Source of the DNA: Salinisphaera sp. UBA1666
Lineage (GTDB): Bacteria; Pseudomonadota; Gammaproteobacteria; Nevskiales; Salinisphaeraceae
NCBI GenBank assembly: GCA_002320455.1
Contig: DCKU01000067.1
Span: 1 to 27,332 of the forward strand
Length of the DNA stretch: 27,332 nt
Direction of reading: 5' to 3'
The notes under the pieces are model-generated. The model was not told where the DNA came from and searched no databases. It was given only the letters and a program-made list of their open reading frames with translations. Shown here piece after piece: positions 16,502-24,754 of the stretch (position 1 is its first letter; every line of letters begins with the position of its first letter). A program made the translations under genes and the position numbers.

Positions 16502-18019
16502 ATGGCCCAACAACCCAATGTGCTGGTCCTGATGGCCGACCAGGTCAACGGCACGCTGTTCGAGAACGGCCCGGCCGATTTCCTGCACGCGCCCAACCTG
16601 AAGAAGCTTGCCCAGCGCGCGGTGAACTTCAACAACGCCTACACGCCGAGCTATCTCTGCGCGCCGGGGCGGGCGGCCTTCATGTCCGGCCAGCTCCCCA
16701 GCCGCACGGGCGTGTACGACAACGCCGCGGAATTTCGTTCGGCCGTGCCCACCTGGGCGCATCATCTGCGCCGTGCGGGGTATGAAACCTGTCTGTCGGG
16801 CAAGATGCATTTCGTGGGGCCCGATCAGCTGCACGGCTTCGAGTCGCGCCTGACCACGGACGTCTACCCGGCGGACTTCGGCTGGACGCCGGACTATCGC
16901 AAGCCCGGCGAGCGCATCGACTGGTGGTATCACAACCTCGGCTCGGTGACCGGCGCCGGCGTGGCCGAAATCTCCAACCAGATGGAATATGACGACGAAG
17001 TCGCCTTCCACGCCGAGCAGAAGCTGTTCGACCTGTCGCGCGGCCACGACGAACGCCCGTGGGCGATGTGTGTGAGCTTCACCCACCCGCACGATCCCTA
17101 TGTGGCCCGGCGGAAGTTCTGGGATCTATATAACGACTGCGAGCACCTTGAGCCGAAGGAGGGCGCGGTGGCCTTCGACGATCTGGACCCGCACAGCCAG
17201 CGCGTGTTCGAGGCCAACGACTACACCAAGTTCGATATCCAGCCCCAGGACGTGCGCAACGCCCGCCAGGGCTACTTCGCCAACATCTCCTACGTTGACG
17301 ACAAGATCGGCGGCATCTTGGACGTGCTTGAGCGTACGCGCATGCTCGACAACACCATCATCGTGGTTTGTTCCGACCACGGCGACATGATTGGCGAGAA
17401 GGGTCTGTGGTTCAAGATGAGCCCCTACGAGGGCAGCTCGCGCGTGCCGCTGATGATCGCCGCCCCAGGCTTGACCCAGAACAACGTCGACACGCCGGTC
17501 TCCACCATTGATATCAACGCCACGCTGGCCGATATCGTCGGCATCGATCTGTCAGAGATCGAGCCGTGGACCGACGGCCAGTCGCTGGTGCCGCTGGCCA
17601 AGGGCGAGGCCCGCGATGCGCCGGTCTACATGGAATACGCCGCCGAGGGTACGGTGGCGCCGCTGGTGACCATTCGCGAGGGCAAGTGGAAGTTCAACCA
17701 CTGCGAGGTGGACCCGCCGCAATTGTTTGATCTGGAAGCCGATCCGCAAGAGAAGAACAACCTGGCCAACGACCCCGCGCACGCCGAAAAGCTGGCGGAA
17801 TACCAGGCCAAGATGCGCCAGCGCTGGGACATGGATCAATTCGATGCCGAGGTGCGCGAATCCCAGGCCCAGCGGCTGATCGTCTATGAGGCGCTGCGCA
17901 ACGGGCACTACTACCCGTGGGATCACCAGCCGTTGCAGGATGCCTCCCAGCGTTACATGCGTAACCACATGGATCTCAACGAGGTCGAGGAAGCCCAGCG
18001 TTTCCCGCGCGGCGAATAG
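16502..18019 (+). CDS. betC: Choline-sulfatase
   Basis: Started at the ATG at 16502, the product has 505 residues, the usual BetC length. The sulfatase signature CAPGRAAF begins at Cys53, the residue converted to formylglycine. Asp13 in LVLMADQVNGTLF, and SDHGDM in the C-terminal half, are metal ligands of the family. Strings such as RTGVYDNAAEFRS, LSGKMHFVGPDQLHGFE and DYRKPGERIDWWYHNLGSVT, and the C-terminal YYPWDHQPL, are hallmarks of BetC rather than of arylsulfatases. It hydrolyses choline-O-sulfate to choline and sulfate in the cytoplasm, feeding glycine betaine synthesis. betI, betA and betB are not in the window. No clear Shine-Dalgarno sequence precedes the start. A strong terminator follows. 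Confidence 0.95.
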   Translation: MAQQPNVLVLMADQVNGTLFENGPADFLHAPNLKKLAQRAVNFNNAYTPSYLCAPGRAAFMSGQLPSRTGVYDNAAEFRSAVPTWAHHLRRAGYETCLSGKMHFVGPDQLHGFESRLTTDVYPADFGWTPDYRKPGERIDWWYHNLGSVTGAGVAEISNQMEYDDEVAFHAEQKLFDLSRGHDERPWAMCVSFTHPHDPYVARRKFWDLYNDCEHLEPKEGAVAFDDLDPHSQRVFEANDYTKFDIQPQDVRNARQGYFANISYVDDKIGGILDVLERTRMLDNTIIVVCSDHGDMIGEKGLWFKMSPYEGSSRVPLMIAAPGLTQNNVDTPVSTIDINATLADIVGIDLSEIEPWTDGQSLVPLAKGEARDAPVYMEYAAEGTVAPLVTIREGKWKFNHCEVDPPQLFDLEADPQEKNNLANDPAHAEKLAEYQAKMRQRWDMDQFDAEVRESQAQRLIVYEALRNGHYYPWDHQPLQDASQRYMRNHMDLNEVEEAQRFPRGE

Positions 18020-18053
18020 ATCCGACCGGCACGCTGATTTTTGGCGACATTCG

Positions 18054-18084
18054 AGCCGACATCTTTCGAGATGTCGGCTTTTTT
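18054..18084 (+). terminator. Rho-independent terminator after betC
   Basis: A perfect 11-bp stem, AGCCGACATCT (18054-18064) and AGATGTCGGCT (18069-18079), encloses a TTCG tetraloop and is followed by a T run to 18084. Confidence 0.93.
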
Positions 18085-18186
18085 ATGAGCTATACAGGCG
18101 CAAGCCAATCCGCCGGTCGTTGTTTGCCCGTGACGTATACTTTGGCCCGCACCGCGAGATCGATGACCGGATAAGGCAAGACATAC

Positions 18187-19203
18187 ATGCGAATCAACGG
18201 GCTACTGGGGGCACTTCTGTTACTGAGCATCCCCGGGGTGGCTTTGTCGGCGGCCACCGATTATCCCGTCACGCTATCCAACTGCGGGCGCACGGTCTCT
18301 TTTGAAGACGCACCGGGACGCGTGGTCACGGTCGGGCAGTCGGCCACTGAAATGCTGTATGCGCTGGGCCTGGCAAACCGTGTGAAGGCAACCTCGGTCT
18401 GGTTCACCGATGTGATGGCGCCGTACCAGGACAAGAACGCGGATATTCCACGACTGGCCGATAACGACCCGAGCTTTGAATCCGTGGTCAACGTCCGGCC
18501 CGATCTGGTGGCCGCACAGTACGAGTGGCACGTCGGGCCCACCGGCAGCGTGGGCACGCGGGATCAATTTGACGATCTCGGTATCTCTAGCTACGTGCTA
18601 CCGGCCGACTGCGACACCAAGGACAACACCACCGGCGGCGACGGCACGCGCACCGCGCCGTTCACGCCGGCCTCGATCTACAAGAGCATCCGCCAGCTGG
18701 CCCGGATATTCGATGTACAGGCCCGCGGCCAGCAGGTGATCGAGACGCTACAGGCCCGAGAACACCGAGCCGTGTCTCGCGCCGAAGCGCTCGATCTACC
18801 GGATGATCTAACAGCCGTGTTCTGGTTCTCCTCGCCGGATGACGGCGTTGCACCGTACGTGGCCGGCGAGCGCGGCGCGCCCGCCTACATGATGCGCGCG
18901 CTGGGTATTCAGAACGTGATTGACTCCAACGACGAATGGCCCACGGTCGGCTGGGAGCGTATCGCTCACGCCGATCCCGATATCATCGTGCTGGCTGAAA
19001 TGGACCGCCGTCGTTATCCGGCCGACGATATCGCGCGCAAGAAAGCGTTTCTACATCACGACCCGGTCGCACGCCGGCTCCGGGCGGTCCGGCGCGGTCA
19101 TGTCGTTACCCTGAACGCCCACGCGATGAGTGCCACCATGCGCACCATCGGCGGGCTGGATACGCTCTCACAAGCCCTGGCGGGCATGACGTTTACGCGA
19201 TGA
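18187..19203 (+). CDS. FecB/BtuF-like ABC transporter substrate-binding protein
   Basis: The 338-residue protein begins with a signal peptide (MRINGLLGALLLLSIPGVALSA), so it is periplasmic; there is no lipobox. CGRTVSFEDAPGRVVTVGQSATEMLYALGL at about 33-62 is the usual start of class III (helical-backbone) binding proteins for siderophores, haem or corrinoids. The middle region includes an unusual polar insertion, DCDTKDNTTGGDGTRTAPF, near residues 140-158. WERIAHADPDIIVLAEMD is another family segment. The stop overlaps the permease start (ATGA), giving a three-gene coupled operon. The substrate cannot be decided; there is no TonB-dependent receptor gene and no cobalamin riboswitch nearby. 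Confidence 0.88.
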   Translation: MRINGLLGALLLLSIPGVALSAATDYPVTLSNCGRTVSFEDAPGRVVTVGQSATEMLYALGLANRVKATSVWFTDVMAPYQDKNADIPRLADNDPSFESVVNVRPDLVAAQYEWHVGPTGSVGTRDQFDDLGISSYVLPADCDTKDNTTGGDGTRTAPFTPASIYKSIRQLARIFDVQARGQQVIETLQAREHRAVSRAEALDLPDDLTAVFWFSSPDDGVAPYVAGERGAPAYMMRALGIQNVIDSNDEWPTVGWERIAHADPDIIVLAEMDRRRYPADDIARKKAFLHHDPVARRLRAVRRGHVVTLNAHAMSATMRTIGGLDTLSQALAGMTFTR

Positions 19204-20273
19204 ACGCGCGTCGGCTCACGCCCGGTATGGGGCGCGCTGGCCTCGGCGTGGCGGCACTTGTCATGCTGCTGGCCGTCGTCGGCGCCGGGGCTGCGGTCGG
19301 GGAGAGTGCGATTCCGGTCCACGAAGTGGCCCAGGTGTTGGCCAATCGGTTGTTTGACGCGGGTTTTTCGGTCGATGCCATCGATGCGGGCATCATCTGG
19401 GAATACCGGCTGACCCGTACGCTGGTCGCTGCCTGCTGCGGCGCGGGGCTTGCGCTATCCGGCGTGGTGCTTCAAGCGCTGTTGCGCAATCCGCTGGCCG
19501 AGCCTTATCTGATGGGCATTTCAGCCGGCGCCTCGACCGGTGCAGTGTTGATCGCCGTGGCCGGCGTTGGCGCGGGCACGCTCACCTTATCCGGTGGGGC
19601 CTTGATCGGTGCGGTGGTCTCTTTTGCGCTGGTGGTGGCACTCGCACGACTGGCGCTCGGCGGGGCGGCCGGCCAGGCAGCGGGCGAGGGCGATACGGCC
19701 GTAACCGGTACGATCATCCTGGCCGGGGTCGCCGGCTCAAGCCTGTTCAACGCCGTCACCGCGCTCGTGATTGCCCACTCGGCCAGTGCCGAGCAGACCC
19801 GTGGGCTGATGTTCTGGCTGATGGGTAATCTATCGGGCGTGCGCTGGCCCGATGTCGCGCTGGCTGCGCCGGCGGCGTTGGCGGCCCTGGGCGTGTGCCT
19901 GGCGCATCGCCGGGCGCTGGATGCGTTTGCCTTCGGGCGCGATACCGCAGCCAGTCTCGGCGTGGCGGTGCGCTGGGTACAGCCGCTGCTGATTGCGGCG
20001 GTCGCGCTGGTGACGGCCGTCATGGTCTCGATCGTCGGGGCCATCGGCTTCGTCGGGCTCATCGTGCCGCACGGCGCACGGTTTCTCGTGGGCAGCCAGC
20101 ACAGCCTGCTCCTGCCGGTATCGGCGCTGGCCGGTGCGGTGTTTCTGATTGCCGCTGATGTGGTCTCTCGGGTGTTGATTGCCGGACAGGTCCTGCCGAT
20201 CGGCGTGGTGACATCGCTGATCGGTGCGCCGGTTTTTGCCGCGCTGCTCGTAAATCGCCGGCGCGCGGCATGA
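19200..20273 (+). CDS. FecCD/BtuC-family ABC transporter permease
   Basis: The 357-residue, highly hydrophobic protein matches the FecCD permease family. LTRTLVAACCGAGLALSGVVLQALLRNPLAEPYLMGISAGAS (about 66-107) contains the conserved RNPLAxPxxxGxSxGA motif, and the end has VGAIGFVGLIVPHGARFLVGSQH, which includes the ATPase-coupling loop. About ten membrane spans are expected. Both ends are translationally coupled: ATGA overlaps join it to the binding-protein gene before and the ATPase gene after. It imports a metal chelate or corrinoid as a homodimer with the ATPase. Confidence 0.93.
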   Translation: MNARRLTPGMGRAGLGVAALVMLLAVVGAGAAVGESAIPVHEVAQVLANRLFDAGFSVDAIDAGIIWEYRLTRTLVAACCGAGLALSGVVLQALLRNPLAEPYLMGISAGASTGAVLIAVAGVGAGTLTLSGGALIGAVVSFALVVALARLALGGAAGQAAGEGDTAVTGTIILAGVAGSSLFNAVTALVIAHSASAEQTRGLMFWLMGNLSGVRWPDVALAAPAALAALGVCLAHRRALDAFAFGRDTAASLGVAVRWVQPLLIAAVALVTAVMVSIVGAIGFVGLIVPHGARFLVGSQHSLLLPVSALAGAVFLIAADVVSRVLIAGQVLPIGVVTSLIGAPVFAALLVNRRRAA

Positions 20274-21031
20274 GGCTGGCGGCCGACAATCTGGGCCGAC
20301 GCCGGGGCGGGCGGATGCTCGTTGACGACATCACACTCACCATCGCGCCCGGCGAGCGGCTGGGTCTGGTCGGGCCGAACGGCTCGGGCAAGTCCACGCT
20401 GTTGCGACTGCTGGCCGGGCTGGACCGGCCGAGCGCCGGCGCTGTCTATTTAGATACACGCGATCTGCGCCGGATGCGCCAGCGCGCGATTGCCCGGCAT
20501 ATCGCATTCGTCACCCAGCAGGCCGCCACACAGGCGCCGCTGTCGGTGCGCCAGATCGTTGCCTTGGGCCGTATTCCTTTTCAGTCGTCCTTGAAAGGGG
20601 CGTCGCAGCAAGACTTGAAGCGCGTCACCGAAGCGCTGGCCCAGTTCGATCTTCTGGGGCTAGCCGATCGCACCTGGCCGACGCTGTCGGGCGGAGAGCG
20701 CCAGCGGGTACAGCTGGCCCGCGCGCTGGCCCAGCACGGCGATATCCTGATCCTGGACGAGCCGACCAATCACCTGGATATCGCGCACCAGCTGGCGATC
20801 CTGTCGTATATCCAAACCATTCCGGCCACCGTCGTCGTGGCCCTGCATGATCTCAATCAGGCCATGCAGTGTGATCGGGTGGGCGTGATGGACAACGGGC
20901 GCCTGGTGGCCCTCGGCCCGCCCGAGGTCGTACTCACGCGTGAGCGCCTGGCGGCCACCTTCGGCGTGAACGTGCAGTTCATTACCCCCGGCGACGGCGA
21001 GCGGCCGGTTATTCGGTTTCAGCCGTCGTAG
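20270..21031 (+). CDS. FecE/BtuD-like ABC transporter ATPase
   Basis: The 253-residue protein has a complete nucleotide-binding domain: Walker A GPNGSGKST at 35-43, a Q-loop in VTQQAAT near 81-87, signature LSGGERQRV at 139-147, Walker B DILILDEP at 158-165, a D-loop NHLD and the switch His in VVVALHDLNQ. It powers the FecCD-type permease encoded immediately before, with which it overlaps by four bases. The C-terminal region (VVLTRERLAATFGVNVQF) is typical of siderophore/B12 importers. A small GC-rich inverted repeat just after the stop may act as a weak end signal. Confidence 0.93.
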   Translation: MRLAADNLGRRRGGRMLVDDITLTIAPGERLGLVGPNGSGKSTLLRLLAGLDRPSAGAVYLDTRDLRRMRQRAIARHIAFVTQQAATQAPLSVRQIVALGRIPFQSSLKGASQQDLKRVTEALAQFDLLGLADRTWPTLSGGERQRVQLARALAQHGDILILDEPTNHLDIAHQLAILSYIQTIPATVVVALHDLNQAMQCDRVGVMDNGRLVALGPPEVVLTRERLAATFGVNVQFITPGDGERPVIRFQPS

Positions 21032-21141
21032 CCCGCCGCGGGCATTTTCGACCGTTGTCTGGATGCGACGGGTCTTTGGCAAACGAGCGGCCGGGTATAC
21101 CGTTTAGCGGGGCACGAGAACGGTTTCAGGGAGAAAAGCGA

Positions 21142-21951
21142 ATGACACGTCTTGGACTGGTCGCCGTGATGGGGTTCGTTGCCGCGGAGCTCCCCGCGTA
21201 TGCCGCCGATACGCCTGTCGAATCCGCGTCGCCAACGGTGGCCTGCCCGGCCACGCCGTTTGCTATGGGCGTACGGTTTTAGGCGGCCAGCGCCGAGGTC
21301 GATGCGCTGCGTTATCAAGCCTATAACGTGGCCACCCGCCAGCTCGATACGATCCTGGCCGAGCGCCAGGCCAGTGATGAGGCCAGTGATGAGGCCAGCG
21401 ACGAGGCGACCAAGCCGCCGGCCGTGGTACTCGATCTGGACGAGACAGTGCTGGATAACAGCCCGATGGCGGCCACCGGCGTGGCCGAGTGTATTGACTA
21501 CACCGACTGGGGCGATCTCTGGCAGCGCTGGGTGGCAGCGGCCAGCGCGCCGCTCATTCCGGCGGCCAAGGCGTTTCTCGACCATGCCAGTGCCGCCGGC
21601 GTGGCGATCTATTATGTGTCCAACCGCAGCACGGCCAATCTGGCGGCTACGGTCGAAAACCTGAAGCGCCACGGTCTGCCACAGGCCCACGCCGATCATG
21701 TCCGCCTGATGGGCCCGCCCAAGACCCGGCGCCGGGCCGCGATCGCCAAGGACCACGATATCGTGATGCTGGTGGGCGATTCGTTGCACGACTTCGACGG
21801 CGTGTTTGCCGATGCCACGCTGGCCGATCAGCGGGCCGCGGTGAAACGGCGGAAGGCGGCGTTCGGCCGGCGCTTTATCGTGTTGCCCAACGCCAGCTAT
21901 GGCAGCTGGCAAGACGCAGAGCTGTCCCCGGCGCCGGTGCTGGCTCGATAA
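21142..21951 (+). pseudogene. Class C acid phosphatase (HAD IIIB, e(P4)-like), interrupted by an in-frame TAG
   Basis: One reading frame runs from ATG 21142 to 21951 but is broken by TAG at 21280-21282. The first part encodes a signal peptide (MTRLGLVAVMGFVAAELPAYA). After the stop, the same frame continues with ASAEVDALRYQAYNVATRQLD, the conserved N-terminal segment of the e(P4)/class C family, then VVLDLDETVLDN (HAD motif I with nucleophile and acid Asp), YYVSNRS (motif II), a Lys in GPPKTRR and MLVGDSLHDF (motif III/IV). The family usually has a Gln or similar residue where the stop lies, so a CAG-to-TAG change would explain it. Internal re-initiation near 21328 would give a cytoplasmic 207-residue protein. 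Loss of the exported phosphatase is most likely unless the codon is suppressed or is a sequencing error. Confidence 0.8.
21370..21405 (+). repeat. Three 12-bp tandem repeats inside the phosphatase frame
   Basis: GCCAGTGATGAG is present twice (21370-21381, 21382-21393) and then a variant, GCCAGCGACGAG (21394-21405). They encode Ala-Ser-Asp-Glu three times, just before the HAD motif I. The unit preserves frame, so copy-number change would alter only linker length. Confidence 0.85.
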
Positions 21952-21967
21952 AGCCGCGCTGCGTCAA

Positions 21968-21978
21968 ATGTCGGACAT
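21968..21978. promoter_or_regulatory. Candidate GntR/FadR-type operator upstream of dgoK
   Basis: ATGTCGGACAT is a perfect 11-nt dyad with one central base. It fits the NGTNNNACN core bound by FadR-subfamily GntR repressors, the class to which galactonate regulator DgoR belongs. It lies 38 bp before the dgoK ATG. A possible -10 element, TAAACT (22003-22008), is so near the ATG that the transcript could be almost leaderless. No GntR gene is in the window. Confidence 0.4.
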
Positions 21979-22016
21979 ATCGCGCAGGCATCGCCGAGTC
22001 TTTAAACTGTCGCGCC

Positions 22017-22961
22017 ATGGTCACAACTGACGCCCGACTCATCGCCCTGGACTGGGGCACCTCCGCGCTACGTGCCTGGCTGCTTGATGCCGACGGCGCC
22101 GTGCTCGACGAGCGCGCGACGAAGCAGGGCGTCATGCAGGTGACCGACGGTGATTTCGCGGGAACCTATGACACGCTGGTAAGTGATTGGACGGCAGCCC
22201 ACGGGCCGCTTCCGGCGCTGGCCTGCGGCATGATTGGCAGCCGCGGCGGTTGGGCCGAGGCGGCCTACGTCGACACGCCGGCCGATCCGGCCACGCTGGC
22301 CGAGCAACTCACCGAAATCACTACCGATCACGGGCCGTTATCGATCGTGCCCGGCGTTATGCAACGCGGCGGCGACGGCCGGCTGGCCGACGTCATGCGC
22401 GGCGAGGAGACCCAGGTGCTGGGGGCGCTGGCCAGCCGGCCGGAACTGGCCGAGGACAGCTGGCTGGTTCTGCCTGGCACGCACGCTAAATGGGTCGCGG
22501 TGCGCGACGGACGCCTGTCCTCGTTCACCACTTACATGACCGGCGAGCTTTATGCCGTGCTGTCCGAGCACTCGATCCTCGGCCGGCCGGCGGCCGAGGC
22601 CGGGGACAGCCAAGACGACGAGGCGTTTACGCTGGGCATTACCACGGCCCGCGATACCGGCGACGCCGGGGGCGTTTCGGCGCTTTTTTCTGCTCGAAGC
22701 CGAATGTTGGCCGGCGAGCTGGCCGCAGGCGCCACGTTGTCGTATCTCTCGGGCCTGCTGATTGGTGAAGAACTGCGCAGCGTATTTGCCACCGGCCAGA
22801 CCCGGCCGGCGCTGTGTCTGATTGGCGACGAGGCGCTGTGTGTGCGTTACCGCGCGGCGCTGGCCTGTTTTGACCTCGCCGACGTCACCACGCTGGCCGA
22901 TGCGGCACGGCTCGGCCTGTGGCAGATCGCGTGCGCGGCCGGCCTCCTGGACAAGGACTGA
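22017..22961 (+). CDS. dgoK: 2-dehydro-3-deoxygalactonokinase
   Basis: The 314-residue protein begins LIALDWGTSALRAWLLDADG, the phosphate-binding motif of DgoK-type sugar-acid kinases. It continues with ACGMIGSRGGWAEAAYVDTPA, VPGV, MRGEETQVLGAL, LPGTHAKWVAV, FTTYMTGELYAVLSEHSIL and a C-terminal LCLIGDEALCVRYRAAL, all conserved in the family. It phosphorylates 2-dehydro-3-deoxy-D-galactonate to the 6-phosphate with ATP. It is the first gene of a dgoK-dgoA-dgoD operon with only 4 bp before dgoA. No Shine-Dalgarno sequence is seen before the ATG. The order and full set of three enzymes strongly support the D-galactonate pathway. Confidence 0.93.
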   Translation: MVTTDARLIALDWGTSALRAWLLDADGAVLDERATKQGVMQVTDGDFAGTYDTLVSDWTAAHGPLPALACGMIGSRGGWAEAAYVDTPADPATLAEQLTEITTDHGPLSIVPGVMQRGGDGRLADVMRGEETQVLGALASRPELAEDSWLVLPGTHAKWVAVRDGRLSSFTTYMTGELYAVLSEHSILGRPAAEAGDSQDDEAFTLGITTARDTGDAGGVSALFSARSRMLAGELAAGATLSYLSGLLIGEELRSVFATGQTRPALCLIGDEALCVRYRAALACFDLADVTTLADAARLGLWQIACAAGLLDKD

Positions 22962-22965
22962 TCCC

Positions 22966-23589
22966 ATGCTCAACGACTATCTGGCCGATCTGCCACTGAT
23001 CGCGATTCTGCGCGGCGTCAGGCCGGCCGAGATCATCGACGTCGGCGATGCGCTGTTCGCGGCCGGTTTCCGCGTGATCGAGATTCCGCTGAACTCGCCC
23101 GAGCCGCTGGCCAGCATCGAGAAACTGTCGGCGCATCTCGGCAATCGCGCCTTGGTCGGCGCCGGCACCGTGCTCCAGCCCGAGCAGGTGGGCCAGGTGT
23201 GTGATGCCGGCGGGCGCATCATCGTCTCGCCCAACGCCAAGCCAAGCGTTATCGAGGCCACCGTTCGCGCGGGGCTGGCCAGCGCGCCCGGTGTGGCCAC
23301 GCCCACCGAAGGCTTTGCCGCACTCGATGCCGGTGCCCACGCGCTCAAACTGTTCCCGGCCGAGGCCATCGGCCCGAAGATCGTAAAGGCCTGGCGTGCA
23401 GTCGTACCGGCCGATGTGCCCTTGATGCCGGTCGGCGGGATCTCGCCGGACAACATGGGTGAATTCGTGGCTGCGGGGGCGACCGGCTTCGGCTTGGGCT
23501 CGGCGCTCTACAAGGCCGGCATGGGGGCCGACACCGTGGTTGAAAACGCCCGCGCTTTCGCCGATGCCTGGTCACAGCTCAACCGCTAA
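22966..23589 (+). CDS. dgoA: 2-dehydro-3-deoxy-6-phosphogalactonate aldolase
   Basis: Started at ATG 22966, the product is 207 residues, close to E. coli DgoA. It is a KDPG/KDPGal class I aldolase: PLIAILRGVRPAEI at the start, Glu39 in RVIEIPLNSPEPL, ALVGAGTVL at 62-70 and the Schiff-base Lys128 in HALKLFPAE. PLNSPEP favours the galactonate enzyme over KDPG aldolase Eda, which has other residues there. It splits KDPGal into pyruvate and glyceraldehyde-3-phosphate. The frame remains open upstream inside dgoK, but the short product fits the family and follows the dgoK stop by 4 bp; dgoD starts 9 bp after. Confidence 0.94.
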   Translation: MLNDYLADLPLIAILRGVRPAEIIDVGDALFAAGFRVIEIPLNSPEPLASIEKLSAHLGNRALVGAGTVLQPEQVGQVCDAGGRIIVSPNAKPSVIEATVRAGLASAPGVATPTEGFAALDAGAHALKLFPAEAIGPKIVKAWRAVVPADVPLMPVGGISPDNMGEFVAAGATGFGLGSALYKAGMGADTVVENARAFADAWSQLNR

Positions 23590-23598
23590 GGACACATT

Positions 23599-24747
23599 AT
23601 GAAAATCACCCAGCTGGAAACCTTTATCGTCCCGCCGCGCTGGTGTTTTCTGAAAATCTCCACGGACGAAGGCATCGTCGGCTGGGGCGAGCCGGTGGTT
23701 GAGGGCCGAGCACACGCGGTGGCCGCCATGGTCGATGAGTTGGCCGATTATCTGGTGGGCCAGGATCCGCGCCGGATCGAGGATCATTGGACGGTGCTCT
23801 ATCGCGGCGGTTTCTATCGCGGCGGGCCGATCCACATGAGTGCGCTGGCCGGTATCGACCAGGCGCTCTGGGATATCAAGGGCAAGGCACTCGGCGTGCC
23901 GGTGCACGAGCTGCTGGGCGGGCGCCTGCGCGATTCGATCAAGGTCTATTCTTGGATCGGCGGCGACCGGCCGGGCGATACCGCGGCCATGGCGAAAGAA
24001 CGCGCCGATCTGGGCTTCACCGCCATCAAGATGAACGCCTCGGAGGAGATGCAGTTCATTGATACCCACGCCAAGGTCGATGGCGTCTTGGAGAACGTGG
24101 CCGCCATCCGCGAGGCCTGTGGGCCGCATTTCGGCATCGGCGTGGATTTCCACGGCCGCGTGCACAAGCCCATGGCCAAGGTGCTGATGCAGGAGCTTGC
24201 GCCTTACAAGCTGATGTTCATCGAAGAGCCGGTGCTTTCAGAGCACCGCGAGGCGCTGCCCGAACTGGCCGCACTCACCAGCACGCCGATTGCACTGGGC
24301 GAGCGGCTGTATTCGCGCTGGGATTTCAAGCCGATCCTTGAAGGCGGGCACGTCGATATCATCCAGCCCGACCCATCGCACTCCGGCGGCATCACCGAGA
24401 CGCGCAAGATCGCGGCCATGGCCGAGGCCTACGATGTGGCCGTGGCCCTGCACTGTCCGCTGGGCCCGATCGCGCTCGCGGTCAATCTGCAGCTCGATGC
24501 CGTCTGCTATAACGCCTTCATCCAGGAACAGTCGCTGGGCATCCACTACAACCAGGGCAACGACATCCTGGACTACATCACCAACCCCGAGGTGTTTGCC
24601 TACCGGGACGGCTATGTGGCGATCCCCGAGGGGCCGGGTCTGGGCGTGGATATCAACGAAGACTATGTACGTGAGCGCGCCGCGACGGGCCACCGCTGGC
24701 GTAACCCGATCTGGCGACACACCGACGGTAGCTTTGCCGAGTGGTGA
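23599..24747 (+). CDS. dgoD: D-galactonate dehydratase
   Basis: The 382-residue protein has the same length and catalytic spacing as E. coli DgoD, a mandelate racemase/enolase-superfamily enzyme. Asp183 and His185 in GVDFHGR, Glu209 in FIEEPV and Glu235 in LGERLYSR supply the metal ligands and base, and His285 in LHCPLGP is the second catalytic residue. The N-terminal capping domain (MKITQLETFIVPPRWCFLKI, WGEPVVEGRAHAV) also matches. It dehydrates D-galactonate to 2-dehydro-3-deoxy-D-galactonate, the first step of the pathway completed by DgoK and DgoA. It ends 7 bp from a convergent racemase gene, with no obvious terminator between them. Confidence 0.96.
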   Translation: MKITQLETFIVPPRWCFLKISTDEGIVGWGEPVVEGRAHAVAAMVDELADYLVGQDPRRIEDHWTVLYRGGFYRGGPIHMSALAGIDQALWDIKGKALGVPVHELLGGRLRDSIKVYSWIGGDRPGDTAAMAKERADLGFTAIKMNASEEMQFIDTHAKVDGVLENVAAIREACGPHFGIGVDFHGRVHKPMAKVLMQELAPYKLMFIEEPVLSEHREALPELAALTSTPIALGERLYSRWDFKPILEGGHVDIIQPDPSHSGGITETRKIAAMAEAYDVAVALHCPLGPIALAVNLQLDAVCYNAFIQEQSLGIHYNQGNDILDYITNPEVFAYRDGYVAIPEGPGLGVDINEDYVRERAATGHRWRNPIWRHTDGSFAEW

Positions 24748-24754
24748 TCCAGCG

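Noticed and set aside
18085..18186. Possible cobalamin riboswitch before the ABC importer
   Set aside because: The gap is only about 100 bp and lacks the conserved B12-box and the needed stems.
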